A DNA stretch of 54,593 nt from Cytophagales bacterium. GTDB lineage: Bacteria > Bacteroidota > Bacteroidia > Cytophagales > Cytophagaceae. Location: positions 1 through 54,593 of the forward strand of contig JAAFID010000003.1 of the NCBI GenBank assembly GCA_013297765.1. Direction: 5' to 3'. A program made the translations under genes and the position numbers. The notes under the pieces were generated by a model. The model saw only the letters and a program-made list of their open reading frames with translations, was not told the DNA's origin and did not search any database. How positions within the stretch are numbered: position 1 is the stretch's first letter; each line of letters opens with the position of its first letter. Shown piece after piece: positions 34,121 through 41,534 of the stretch.

Positions 34121-34339
34121 ATGAAAAAAATCATTTTTGCATTATCATTAATTGCGGCTGTAGCCGTAGCTCCTTCTATCTATGCGGTATCTGTAAAATC
34201 AGAAGCTATTTCAGTATTGGATAAAGGAGAAGGAAAAAAGAAAAAGAAAAAAGATTGCGATGCATCGAAATGTGAGAAAGGTAAAAAATCTTGCTGCTCT
34301 GGTGCTGCTAAAGAAGCCGCTGCTGAACCAGCAAAATAA
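34121..34339 (+). CDS. small exported Lys/Cys-rich protein
   Basis: 72 residues. A signal peptide (KIIFALSLIAAVAVAPSIYA) is followed by a short mature part with the basic run GKKKKKKDC and cysteines in DCDASKCEKGKKSCCSG, then an Ala/Glu-rich tail. The four cysteines within 16 residues could bind metal or form disulphides in the periplasm. A terminator follows directly. No family recognised. Own promoter and terminator support a real monocistronic gene. Confidence 0.7.
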   Translation: MKKIIFALSLIAAVAVAPSIYAVSVKSEAISVLDKGEGKKKKKKDCDASKCEKGKKSCCSGAAKEAAAEPAK

Positions 34340-34362
34340 TTGTTTCTAATTTGAATACATTG

Positions 34363-34396
34363 AAAAAGCCTTAGCTAAAAGTTGGGGCTTTTTTTT
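34363..34396 (+). terminator. Rho-independent terminator after the small Lys/Cys-rich gene
   Basis: The stem AAAAAGCC with GGCTTTTT has a 15-nt loop and ends in an eight-T run, 24 bp after the stop. Confidence 0.75.
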
Positions 34397-34448
34397 GTTT
34401 CTATAGTTCGTTAATTTCAACTTCTTATTTTTATTTACCCATTTTCTT

Positions 34449-35243
34449 ATGCAGCAATACCACGATTTACTTCAGCACATACTACAACACGGCGTACAGA
34501 AGGGAGACCGCACGGGTACTGGCACGTTGAGTGTATTTGGGTATCAAATGCGGTTTGATTTGGCCAAAGGGTTTCCATTGCTCACTACTAAAAAGTTGCA
34601 TACCAAAAGTATCATTCACGAGTTGCTGTGGTTCTTAAAAGGCGATACCAATATTCAGTATCTGAAAGACAATGATGTAAAAATATGGGACGAATGGGCT
34701 GATGAAAATGGCAACCTTGGCCCTGTGTACGGTTATCAGTGGCGTAGCTGGCCTACTCCAGACGGTGGTTCTATAGATCAAATTTCTAATGTTATTAATC
34801 AAATAAAACAGAATCCCAATTCTAGAAGATTGATGGTGAGTGCATGGAATGTGGCCGATGTAGATAAAATGAAGTTGCCTCCATGCCACTCTATGTTTCA
34901 ATTTTATGTGGCAGACGGTAAACTATCTTGTCAATTATACCAGCGTAGTGCAGATGTTTTTTTGGGAGTGCCATTTAATATCGCTTCCTACGCCTTACTT
35001 ACCATGATGGTGGCACAAGTTTGCAACCTTGGTTTGGGCGATTTTGTCCATACCTTTGGCGATACGCATTTGTACCTAAATCATTTGGAGCAAGCACAAT
35101 TGCAATTGACCAGAGAATTTCGTTCACTACCAACCATGAAACTGAATCCAGCCATAGGTTCTATTTTTGATTTTAAGTTTGAAGATTTTACGCTAGAAAA
35201 TTACGACCCACATCCTCATATTAAAGCGGTGGTGGCGGTGTAG
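34449..35243 (+). CDS. thyA: thymidylate synthase
   Basis: 264 residues, the same length as the E. coli enzyme. It methylates dUMP to dTMP using methylene-tetrahydrofolate. Landmarks: [38 protein letters not shown], the catalytic Cys146 in [34 protein letters not shown] and [13 protein letters not shown] housekeeping gene that interrupts the polyene locus on the opposite strand; no dihydrofolate reductase gene follows. Confidence 0.97.
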   Translation: MQQYHDLLQHILQHGVQKGDRTGTGTLSVFGYQMRFDLAKGFPLLTTKKLHTKSIIHELLWFLKGDTNIQYLKDNDVKIWDEWADENGNLGPVYGYQWRSWPTPDGGSIDQISNVINQIKQNPNSRRLMVSAWNVADVDKMKLPPCHSMFQFYVADGKLSCQLYQRSADVFLGVPFNIASYALLTMMVAQVCNLGLGDFVHTFGDTHLYLNHLEQAQLQLTREFRSLPTMKLNPAIGSIFDFKFEDFTLENYDPHPHIKAVVAV

Positions 35244-35257
35244 TTATTTAACTTATA

Positions 35258-35274
35258 GAAAGTTTCAAACTTTC
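35258..35274. terminator. possible weak bidirectional terminator
   Basis: GAAAGTTT-C-AAACTTTC, a perfect 8-bp inverted repeat between convergent thyA and the SRPBCC gene. It has no T run and almost no loop, so function is doubtful. Confidence 0.3.
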
Positions 35275-35294
35275 CAAAAGTTGAGAAAACTAAT

Positions 35295-36134
35295 TTATGA
35301 AATTACACTTTCAGTATATTTTTTAAAATTATTCAAAATCATTTGCCAGCCTTGTTGTTGCATTTCCGCAGGATTCTCATTTTCAGGGTCAAATGTGGTG
35401 GAGACAAGCGTTTGGTGTTCGATGGTTTCAAATGAAGTCGTTGCTATTCTCCCATCGGCCATTGTGTATGTTAATTCTTGCGGCATTTCAACTTTGGTAT
35501 AGATAGCTTCAAAATCAAAACCAAAACTTCCATCTTTAGCTTCCATCCTAGCGCTATATTTCCCACCTACCCTCAAATCATTCTCGGCTCTAGGGCACAG
35601 CCAATCGTCAGAAGCAAAGTTCCAATTGGTAATGTGTTCTGGTTGCGTATAGCAAGCCCAAACTTTGGCTATGGGTGCATTAACTGTTGTACTTACTTTA
35701 ATTTTTGTGGACATGGATTCTAAATGATTTTTTAAAAGTTGAAGGGAATGTAATGTTCCATCTTTGTAACCATCGGCCACCGCTTGGGTAGTCACTATTT
35801 GAATCTGCAATAATTTTGTTTTATTGCCATCTAATTTTTCTAGTAAATAGCTTTCTTCAATTAGTCCAGTACTTTGGCTGGGGTATATGCACGTAAGTTC
35901 TTTATGCAATCTTATGGTTTTGATGCTTCCTTGCCATATCATTTCCATGCCTTCCCATTGCATTACTTTTCCAGTTTCATCGTAGCATGTGTAGATAATC
36001 TCACTGCCTTGTTTCCAATCTGTAGCCACAGTTACACGCTTCATCCACTTATGGAACTCGTTAGCATTAGTGAGGGCTAGCCATACTTTTTCTATCGAAG
36101 CGTTTATTTCTATTTCTAAATTGTTCGTTATCAT
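35295..36134 (-). CDS. tandem AHSA1/SRPBCC-domain protein
   Basis: 279 residues comprising two START-like SRPBCC domains. The first (1-138) has the INASIEKVWLALTNANEFHKW opening; the second (139-279) begins with its own Met as MSTKIKVSTTVNAPIAKVWA and has LRVGGKYSARMEAKDG and GWQMILNNFKKY, like a full stand-alone AHSA1 protein. Such domains bind hydrophobic ligands in a cavity. The start overlaps the VOC gene stop by 4 bp (ATGA). Both genes continue the transcript of the aryl-acid ligase. A link with pigment handling is possible but unproven. Confidence 0.85.
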   Translation of the reverse strand: MITNNLEIEINASIEKVWLALTNANEFHKWMKRVTVATDWKQGSEIIYTCYDETGKVMQWEGMEMIWQGSIKTIRLHKELTCIYPSQSTGLIEESYLLEKLDGNKTKLLQIQIVTTQAVADGYKDGTLHSLQLLKNHLESMSTKIKVSTTVNAPIAKVWACYTQPEHITNWNFASDDWLCPRAENDLRVGGKYSARMEAKDGSFGFDFEAIYTKVEMPQELTYTMADGRIATTSFETIEHQTLVSTTFDPENENPAEMQQQGWQMILNNFKKYTESVIS

Positions 36135-36565
36135 TTTCCAGCATCGATTAAGGTTTGAATATCAAATTTCTTCATCTTCATAAAAGCGGTCATCACGTTT
36201 TGTCCTTTGATTGGGTCAGCCATTAATTTTCCTAATATCTTGGGAACTACCTGCCACGATACGCCAAATTTATCTTTACACCATCCACATTGACTTTCAC
36301 TGCCCCCGTTGGTCGTTAAGCTATTCCAATAATAATCTATTTCCTCTTGATTTTCGCACTGGATTACAAATGAAACTGCTTCGTTAAATTTGAAGTGCGG
36401 TCCACCATTTAAACCCATAAATTTTTTGCCATCCAATTCCCAAATGACTACCATGGGATTTTCATCCGTTATTTTAGAATTTTTAAAAATGGAGCAGTAA
36501 AATTCTGCTGCCGCCTTGGCTTGGCCATCAAACCAAAGGCAAGGATATATTTCATTTATCATCAT
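36131..36565 (-). CDS. VOC-superfamily (PhnB/3-dmu-9-mt-like) protein
   Basis: 144 residues of the glyoxalase fold. It starts NEIYPCLWFDGQAKAAAEFY and has NGGPHFKFNEAVSFVIQC and CGWCKDKFGVSWQVVPKIL, the signatures of the 3-dmu-9_3-mt (PF06983) family, widely found next to SRPBCC proteins. The reaction is not known. It lies 15 bp downstream of the ligase gene and overlaps the next gene by 4 bp. Confidence 0.88.
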   Translation of the reverse strand: MMINEIYPCLWFDGQAKAAAEFYCSIFKNSKITDENPMVVIWELDGKKFMGLNGGPHFKFNEAVSFVIQCENQEEIDYYWNSLTTNGGSESQCGWCKDKFGVSWQVVPKILGKLMADPIKGQNVMTAFMKMKKFDIQTLIDAGK

Positions 36566-36580
36566 TACAGTATTTTAAAT

Positions 36581-37876
36581 TTATCTCAAATCTATAAAAT
36601 CAACTGGTTTACGTTGTATTGGGTTGGTTTTTACTTTTTCAATGTCGGCTGCACTCACAAATTTGATACTAGGTGCGACTCTCAATTTTGCTCTAAAGGT
36701 GTCTTTGATTTGCTTTTCCAACTGGGTGGTCACCTCGTGGGCATATACAAAGGCAACCAGTTCATCGGTATCTAAATTATTGGTAGATACCTCTACATAG
36801 TAGTTATAAACCTCTGGTATGCCATTCAATACATCGTTGAGTGCTTGCGGATATAGGGTAGTGCCTTTGTATTTTATCATTTGACTTTTTCTACCAACTA
36901 TAGGGCCTATGCGCCAAGAAAGATTTTGGCTATCATCTATTAATTTATGAATAATGCACAAGTCGCCAGTTTTAAATCTTATCAAAGGCATGCCTTCTGT
37001 ACCTAGGGTAGTAACGGTAAGCTCGCCTACTTCACCATCTGCTACTGGGTTGTTTTCTGCATCTAAACTTTCTATAATGGCAAGTTCTGGAATCAAATGC
37101 CCACCTCTACCTGCTTCACATTCGGTAAATGCAGTTCCTATTTCTGTTGAGGCATAGGTGGAGTGCAGGCTTACTGCTGCCCACTCAGCCTTGATGCGGT
37201 TACCTACTTCATTTAAAGAAAAATCTTGATGGCGTATTGGTTCGCCCACACAAATAATTTTTTGGATACTTGAATTTTTAAAATCAATTTTTTTCTGTTT
37301 GGCAAAGTCTATCAATCGCAATACGAAAGAGGGTACAGCTATCAATACATTTGGTTTGATACGTGCAATGGTATCCCACTGCAATTCAGGATTGCCAGGC
37401 CCTACACGAACTGCTGCTGCACCTATTTGTCGAAGCCCTGAAAAATAAGCTAGGCCAGCCATAAACCTTCTGTCTAGCGTTACAGTTAGCTGCACAATGT
37501 CATTGGCAGTAATGCCTGCGGTAGCCAAAGAACGGTATTCATTATAGGCAAGTCGATCTAGGTCTTTGTCGGTAAGCACAAATGTTACGGGGTCGCCCAG
37601 CGTACCAGAGGTAGTCACATAGTCTATTATTTTACTGCGGCCTACACATACAAAATCTTGATTGTGCAGTTGCAAATCTTCTTTGTCGGTGGTAGGTATT
37701 TTTACCAAATCTGCAATGGTTTTTATACCCTTAATGTCTATATTATGCGTGGCAAATACCTTTTGGTAAAATGGGGAATGGGCGGCTACATAGGCCAATG
37801 TTGCTTGTAGTTCTCGCTCTTGAAAGTGTGATATATTGCTAGCAGCGCCTACTGTATGGTGTAAAAATTGATTCAT
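36581..37876 (-). CDS. PaaK-like aryl-acid:CoA/ACP ligase
   Basis: 431-residue adenylate-forming enzyme resembling phenylacetate-CoA ligase: AAHSPFYQKVF, the phosphate-binding VTTSGTLGDPVTF, STYASTEIGTAFTEC for the aromatic pocket and A5, RFKTGDLCII for A7 and GRKSQMIKYKGTTLYPQAL for A8. The catalytic Lys of A10 is probably in KTNPIQRKPVDF near the C terminus. In the polyene pathway it would activate 4-coumarate, made by the ammonia-lyase, and load it onto an ACP, like ApeH. It shares an operon with AcpS (3-bp gap) and the C45 protein. Confidence 0.85.
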   Translation of the reverse strand: MNQFLHHTVGAASNISHFQERELQATLAYVAAHSPFYQKVFATHNIDIKGIKTIADLVKIPTTDKEDLQLHNQDFVCVGRSKIIDYVTTSGTLGDPVTFVLTDKDLDRLAYNEYRSLATAGITANDIVQLTVTLDRRFMAGLAYFSGLRQIGAAAVRVGPGNPELQWDTIARIKPNVLIAVPSFVLRLIDFAKQKKIDFKNSSIQKIICVGEPIRHQDFSLNEVGNRIKAEWAAVSLHSTYASTEIGTAFTECEAGRGGHLIPELAIIESLDAENNPVADGEVGELTVTTLGTEGMPLIRFKTGDLCIIHKLIDDSQNLSWRIGPIVGRKSQMIKYKGTTLYPQALNDVLNGIPEVYNYYVEVSTNNLDTDELVAFVYAHEVTTQLEKQIKDTFRAKLRVAPSIKFVSAADIEKVKTNPIQRKPVDFIDLR

Positions 37877-37879
37877 GAA

Positions 37880-38266
37880 TTAGATAGTGGATAGTAATAC
37901 AAATGCACTTGCCATGGTGTGGGTATGCGACAATGACAGGTGTGCCACCCATTGCAAAGTGCCTATTTCTTGAGCAATGATGGAATTGGTGTGGTTATCA
38001 AAATTAAAAAAAGGCTTTCCATTGGCATGGCGTGCTACTTCAATTTTCGATAGTTCAATGTTCAGCAACAAACCCTTGCCTATAGCTTTTAGCAGCGATT
38101 CTTTGGCTGCAAAGCGGGCTGCAAAGTGCTGTGCCGAGTGCCGCATAGCTTGGCAATATTTAATTTCATTCGCAGAAAAAACCATTTCCATAAATCCAGT
38201 GTTTTTTTGAAGTTTTTCTTCTATTCTTTTCACTTCCACCAAATCTGTTCCTATGCCTATAATCAT
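37880..38266 (-). CDS. acpS: holo-ACP synthase (AcpS-type phosphopantetheinyl transferase)
   Basis: 128-residue single-domain phosphopantetheinyl transferase that attaches the 4'-phosphopantetheine arm of CoA to ACP serines. Key motifs: IGIGTDLVEVKRIEE with the magnesium-binding Asp8, the FAARFAAKESLLKAIG helix with the second acidic ligand, and LSLSHTHTMASAFV. It is placed between the ligase and C45 genes, gaps 3 and 4 bp, so it probably serves the two cluster ACPs. Whether it is also the only AcpS of the genome cannot be seen here. Confidence 0.92.
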   Translation of the reverse strand: MIIGIGTDLVEVKRIEEKLQKNTGFMEMVFSANEIKYCQAMRHSAQHFAARFAAKESLLKAIGKGLLLNIELSKIEVARHANGKPFFNFDNHTNSIIAQEIGTLQWVAHLSLSHTHTMASAFVLLSTI

Positions 38267-38270
38267 CTGC

Positions 38271-39929
38271 TTATTTTTGATTTATAGTTGCTAGTTTGTT
38301 TTTTAAATTTTGCCTATCGGTTTCTGAGGGCATGTCATATTGTAGGGCTTGTAAATAGTAGCTTTTAGCCCTTATGTAATCTTTATTTGTATTGAAATAA
38401 TCGCCTAATAATTGATAGGTATAAAAGTAGTTTGGATTAAGATTTTTAAATTTTTCCACCTTTTCAGCATTCATTTGAAAATATTTTGATGTCCCATTGA
38501 TATAAGCTAATATTTTTGTTGATTCTACTTTAAAAGTCTCAAATTTTTTGTACTGATCAGAATATAAAAAGCTATCAGGTGCAATGTTTTTAGTACTTGC
38601 AGCTAGCTTGGCAGTCGGGTTGGCAAAAATACTATCCAAATTGTAATAGTTGTATTTCCCCAATTGATATGGTGCAGTAGATACCCATACCTCTTTTTTG
38701 TAGGGATTAAAAATAATAGAATGATGAGCTATCAACTGATTTATAGCTTTGGGATTGCCCATACCTAGAGGCTTTTCATCGATTCCGTTTTGGTTTCTTA
38801 GTAGGTTGGCTATTGTATTTTGATCATGTTTGGGAACAGCATGAAGCAATTGCACTACCCGCTGCTGACGATAGGCCGAGGTGCTATCTTGAATATTTTC
38901 CATATTAGATTTTATCCCTTTCAAACTATCGCTTTGAAAGTGATTGGCACATACTATGCGGTTTTGGGTAGGGTAATATAAAAAAGTTTTGTTGGGCGTT
39001 TTTTCAATAATCGCCATTTTTTTGTCTATTGCCGAAGCTATCATAAAAGATTCGGAAACAAAACTTTGGTATTTTTTTGCAATCATATAGGCCTCTTCAA
39101 TATTTGAGGCATACTGCAATATATCTCTAGCTATAATAGATACTGGTGTACCGCTGTGGTCGGGTATTTCTGATTTATCGGCATTGAGTGTTACTGTAAG
39201 GCCTTTGTCGTTCATGCCAGAAAGTACGCCTATCATACCGCCCCAGGTTACGCTCATAAATGAGTTTCCGTGTGTAGGGTTTACAAATGCTACTATTTTT
39301 TCTTTTGCAAAATCATCGCCAACATAGAAATCAAAATTTCGCCCTACATACATACCACTATCTGTAGCATATTCGCCCCATGCCCCTACAGCAGTGCAAG
39401 CGACGAGGTGCATGTTTTGCAATGCATGGCCTATGTCGTGGGCTGCATGGTAGTTAAGCAGGCGTTGATAAGGTGATGCTATATAGTCAAATTTGGGGGA
39501 GGCAAATTGCGAGATACCATATATTTCCTTTTGATATTCGATAGGTATGTAATCGTTTAGGTTTCTATTGAACCAGCCCACAAATAGCTTCAGTACCCAT
39601 TGGTACACTTTGGAAGGTACTTTAGTGTTCAATTCATTTACAAAATATACTTCTTGTTGCTGACTTAGGGCTTGGGTCAGTATTCCATTGGCATAGCCTA
39701 GTTGGTAGCCGTCGCCTTCCACATACAGTTGCCATATACCTTGCTGCTGTTGGCTTAGCCAGCTATTGCCAAAGTAGGTAACATTGTCAATCTTAGATAA
39801 TGCTAATTTCGGCATGGTTTCTAACTTGCTTACTTTGGGCGAGGAAATTTGAATACTCCACAATAGTATCATCATAAGCAACGCAACGGATGCTATAAAG
39901 AAGGCTGAAATGATGATAAATTTTTTCAA
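38271..39929 (-). CDS. C45-family Ntn acyltransferase/hydrolase with TPR-like tail
   Basis: 552 residues. One N-terminal membrane helix (residues ~4-24) anchors the protein. The central Ntn-hydrolase domain of the acyl-CoA:6-aminopenicillanate acyltransferase (peptidase C45) type has the expected self-cleavage site before Cys178 in NMHLVACTAVGAWGEY, then GMYVGRNFDF and GMIGVLSGMNDKGLTVTLN. The C terminus (~480-550) contains a TPR-like pair (YFYTYQLLGDYFNTNKDYIR, AKSYYLQALQYD). Related genes recur in flexirubin clusters. It may transfer or hydrolyse the polyene acyl group, for instance onto its lipid partner. It heads an operon with acpS and the ligase; a -7 box TACTTTTG is at 40007-40014. Confidence 0.85.
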   Translation of the reverse strand: MKKFIIISAFFIASVALLMMILLWSIQISSPKVSKLETMPKLALSKIDNVTYFGNSWLSQQQQGIWQLYVEGDGYQLGYANGILTQALSQQQEVYFVNELNTKVPSKVYQWVLKLFVGWFNRNLNDYIPIEYQKEIYGISQFASPKFDYIASPYQRLLNYHAAHDIGHALQNMHLVACTAVGAWGEYATDSGMYVGRNFDFYVGDDFAKEKIVAFVNPTHGNSFMSVTWGGMIGVLSGMNDKGLTVTLNADKSEIPDHSGTPVSIIARDILQYASNIEEAYMIAKKYQSFVSESFMIASAIDKKMAIIEKTPNKTFLYYPTQNRIVCANHFQSDSLKGIKSNMENIQDSTSAYRQQRVVQLLHAVPKHDQNTIANLLRNQNGIDEKPLGMGNPKAINQLIAHHSIIFNPYKKEVWVSTAPYQLGKYNYYNLDSIFANPTAKLAASTKNIAPDSFLYSDQYKKFETFKVESTKILAYINGTSKYFQMNAEKVEKFKNLNPNYFYTYQLLGDYFNTNKDYIRAKSYYLQALQYDMPSETDRQNLKNKLATINQK

Positions 39930-40006
39930 TGCTTTATGACTTAAAATAGGTTGCGAAATAGAAATGGAATGCTGCCAAAATCATCTTGAAGCAAACAACG
40001 TTTATG

Positions 40007-40014
40007 CAAAAGTA
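40007..40014 (-). promoter_or_regulatory. -7 element for the C45-acpS-ligase operon
   Basis: TACTTTTG on the minus strand, an exact TAnnTTTG match about 78 bp before the ATG. A TTTG lies 14 bp further up (40032-40029), closer than usual. Confidence 0.4.
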
Positions 40015-40167
40015 AAATAGATTTTGATCAAATCGGTTTTATACATCAATTCATAGCACTATTATCATACAAAATATTACATGTGTATAAAATCTAAAAG
40101 CACAAGCTAATGAAAGTAGATTTTATTACTAATATTACCATTTAGTTTTTTACCTTTTCAATGATTT

Positions 40168-40797
40168 ATGAAAATTTTTAAAATATGCTACTTCTTTTTA
40201 GCTTTTGCTAGCGTTGCTGAAGGCCAAACCCCTACCGATGTATTTGACCTTAAAAAAATAACATGGTTTGGAATCGATTGTTCGCATTTGAAATGTATAG
40301 GAAGTTATGCTGAATGGGGCGATGAACACAAAATAGTATATGAGGGAATGCCTAATTGGAATAAAGCTGTTATAGAAAAGCCTCGAAAATATAACTTAGG
40401 GAAAACATTTAATCATTGTGATGTAGATATTGATTTAAAGATTGTTCAGAAAATTAATTTTGATATCAATCCAGATAGTTTGGTATATGCCTATCTAGAC
40501 CCCCCATTATTAAAGGAAGAAGAAATAATTGTATATATAAAAAAATACATTAGCCAAGATAGACAAGGTTGGGGAGCAGTATTTTTAGCCGAAAATTTTA
40601 ATCGTAGAAGTAATAAAGCAATTGTAGATATTATCATTTTTGATATTTCAACTGGAAAAATTGGATTGATGAGAAGATTAACGACCAAAACAAATGTATA
40701 TAGACTAAAAAACATCCCATTAAAAGCAATTCTAAGCAGTATGGGTAAAATAAAACAAGAATGGAACAATTGGAAGATTGACACCATAAAAAAATGA
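40168..40797 (+). CDS. secreted protein, paralogue 1 of a tandem pair
   Basis: 209 residues with a signal peptide (FKICYFFLAFASVAEG, before QTPTDVF). The mature protein shares the pattern WFGIDCSHLKCIG, EWGDEHKI, PNWNKAV, PRKYNLGKTF and VDIDLKIVQ with the next gene, in the same order and at the same length, so the pair arose by duplication. The second half has two hydrophobic strand-like segments (WGAVFLAENFN, DIIIFDISTGKIG). No family name or catalytic motif is known to me. It sits between the divergent C45 operon and the ammonia-lyase gene. Confidence 0.75.
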   Translation: MKIFKICYFFLAFASVAEGQTPTDVFDLKKITWFGIDCSHLKCIGSYAEWGDEHKIVYEGMPNWNKAVIEKPRKYNLGKTFNHCDVDIDLKIVQKINFDINPDSLVYAYLDPPLLKEEEIIVYIKKYISQDRQGWGAVFLAENFNRRSNKAIVDIIIFDISTGKIGLMRRLTTKTNVYRLKNIPLKAILSSMGKIKQEWNNWKIDTIKK

Positions 40798-40884
40798 CTT
40801 ACGAATAAGGATATCTCATATATTTTAATATCTATTCACTAACTTTAATCTTCTTTTGTTTTTATACCTTTTAAAAATACGATT

Positions 40885-41514
40885 ATGAAATCTATAAAAT
40901 TAGTATTGCTTTTCTTGTTGCTATCTGCTACCCTGCACGCCCAATCGGTAAGAGACGTTTTTTCTAGTCCCTCTCTCATTTGGTATGGAATAGATTTTAG
41001 CAAAGCCAAATTTGTAGGGCCACAAGAAACATGGGGAGAGCACCAAAAGATAAAAGAAACCTATTTTCCTGCTTGGAATAATTTTGTAATGAGTGAACCC
41101 GAGAAATACAATTTAAAAAAGACTTTTAGGAAAGATATGGTGACTATTGACCTAAAGGCTGTAAAAGAACAAAACGATAAAGTAGCAACCGACAACCTTA
41201 TTGTTACTTACGGCGATGTGCCTATGCTTCCAGAGGCTAGTATTGTAAATCATGTGGCTAATTATATTGACCCCGCTCAAAAAAGTTTAGGATTAGTATT
41301 TGTAGTAGAATCGTTCAATAAAATAAAACAAATAGGGTTGTTTCATGTCATTTTTTTTGATGTCGCCACTGGCAATGTACTCATGATAAAAACGATGGAA
41401 GGTGATGCAGGCGGATTTGGTTTGAAAAATTATTGGGCCAAATCTTTCTTTAATGTGTTGCTACAATGCGAAAAAAGTTGGGGCAAATGGAAAAAAGAAG
41501 CAGGAGTTAAATAA
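40885..41514 (+). CDS. secreted protein, paralogue 2 of a tandem pair
   Basis: 209 residues with a signal peptide (KLVLLFLLLSATLHAQ, before SVRDVF). It carries the same motif series as the upstream copy: IWYGIDFSKAKFVG, TWGEHQKI, PAWNNFV, PEKYNLKKTF, VTIDLKAVK and IFFDVATGNVL. Identity by eye is moderate, so the duplication is not recent. It ends 20 bp before the ammonia-lyase start, and is thus likely on the same transcript, tying this unknown family to the pigment pathway or its envelope assembly. Unknown function; probably periplasmic or outer-membrane associated. Confidence 0.8.
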   Translation: MKSIKLVLLFLLLSATLHAQSVRDVFSSPSLIWYGIDFSKAKFVGPQETWGEHQKIKETYFPAWNNFVMSEPEKYNLKKTFRKDMVTIDLKAVKEQNDKVATDNLIVTYGDVPMLPEASIVNHVANYIDPAQKSLGLVFVVESFNKIKQIGLFHVIFFDVATGNVLMIKTMEGDAGGFGLKNYWAKSFFNVLLQCEKSWGKWKKEAGVK

Positions 41515-41534
41515 AAAGCATTTTATCAATATCA

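Noticed and set aside
35258-35274. Strong intrinsic terminator
   Set aside because: No T tract and a one-base loop; kept only as a weak candidate.
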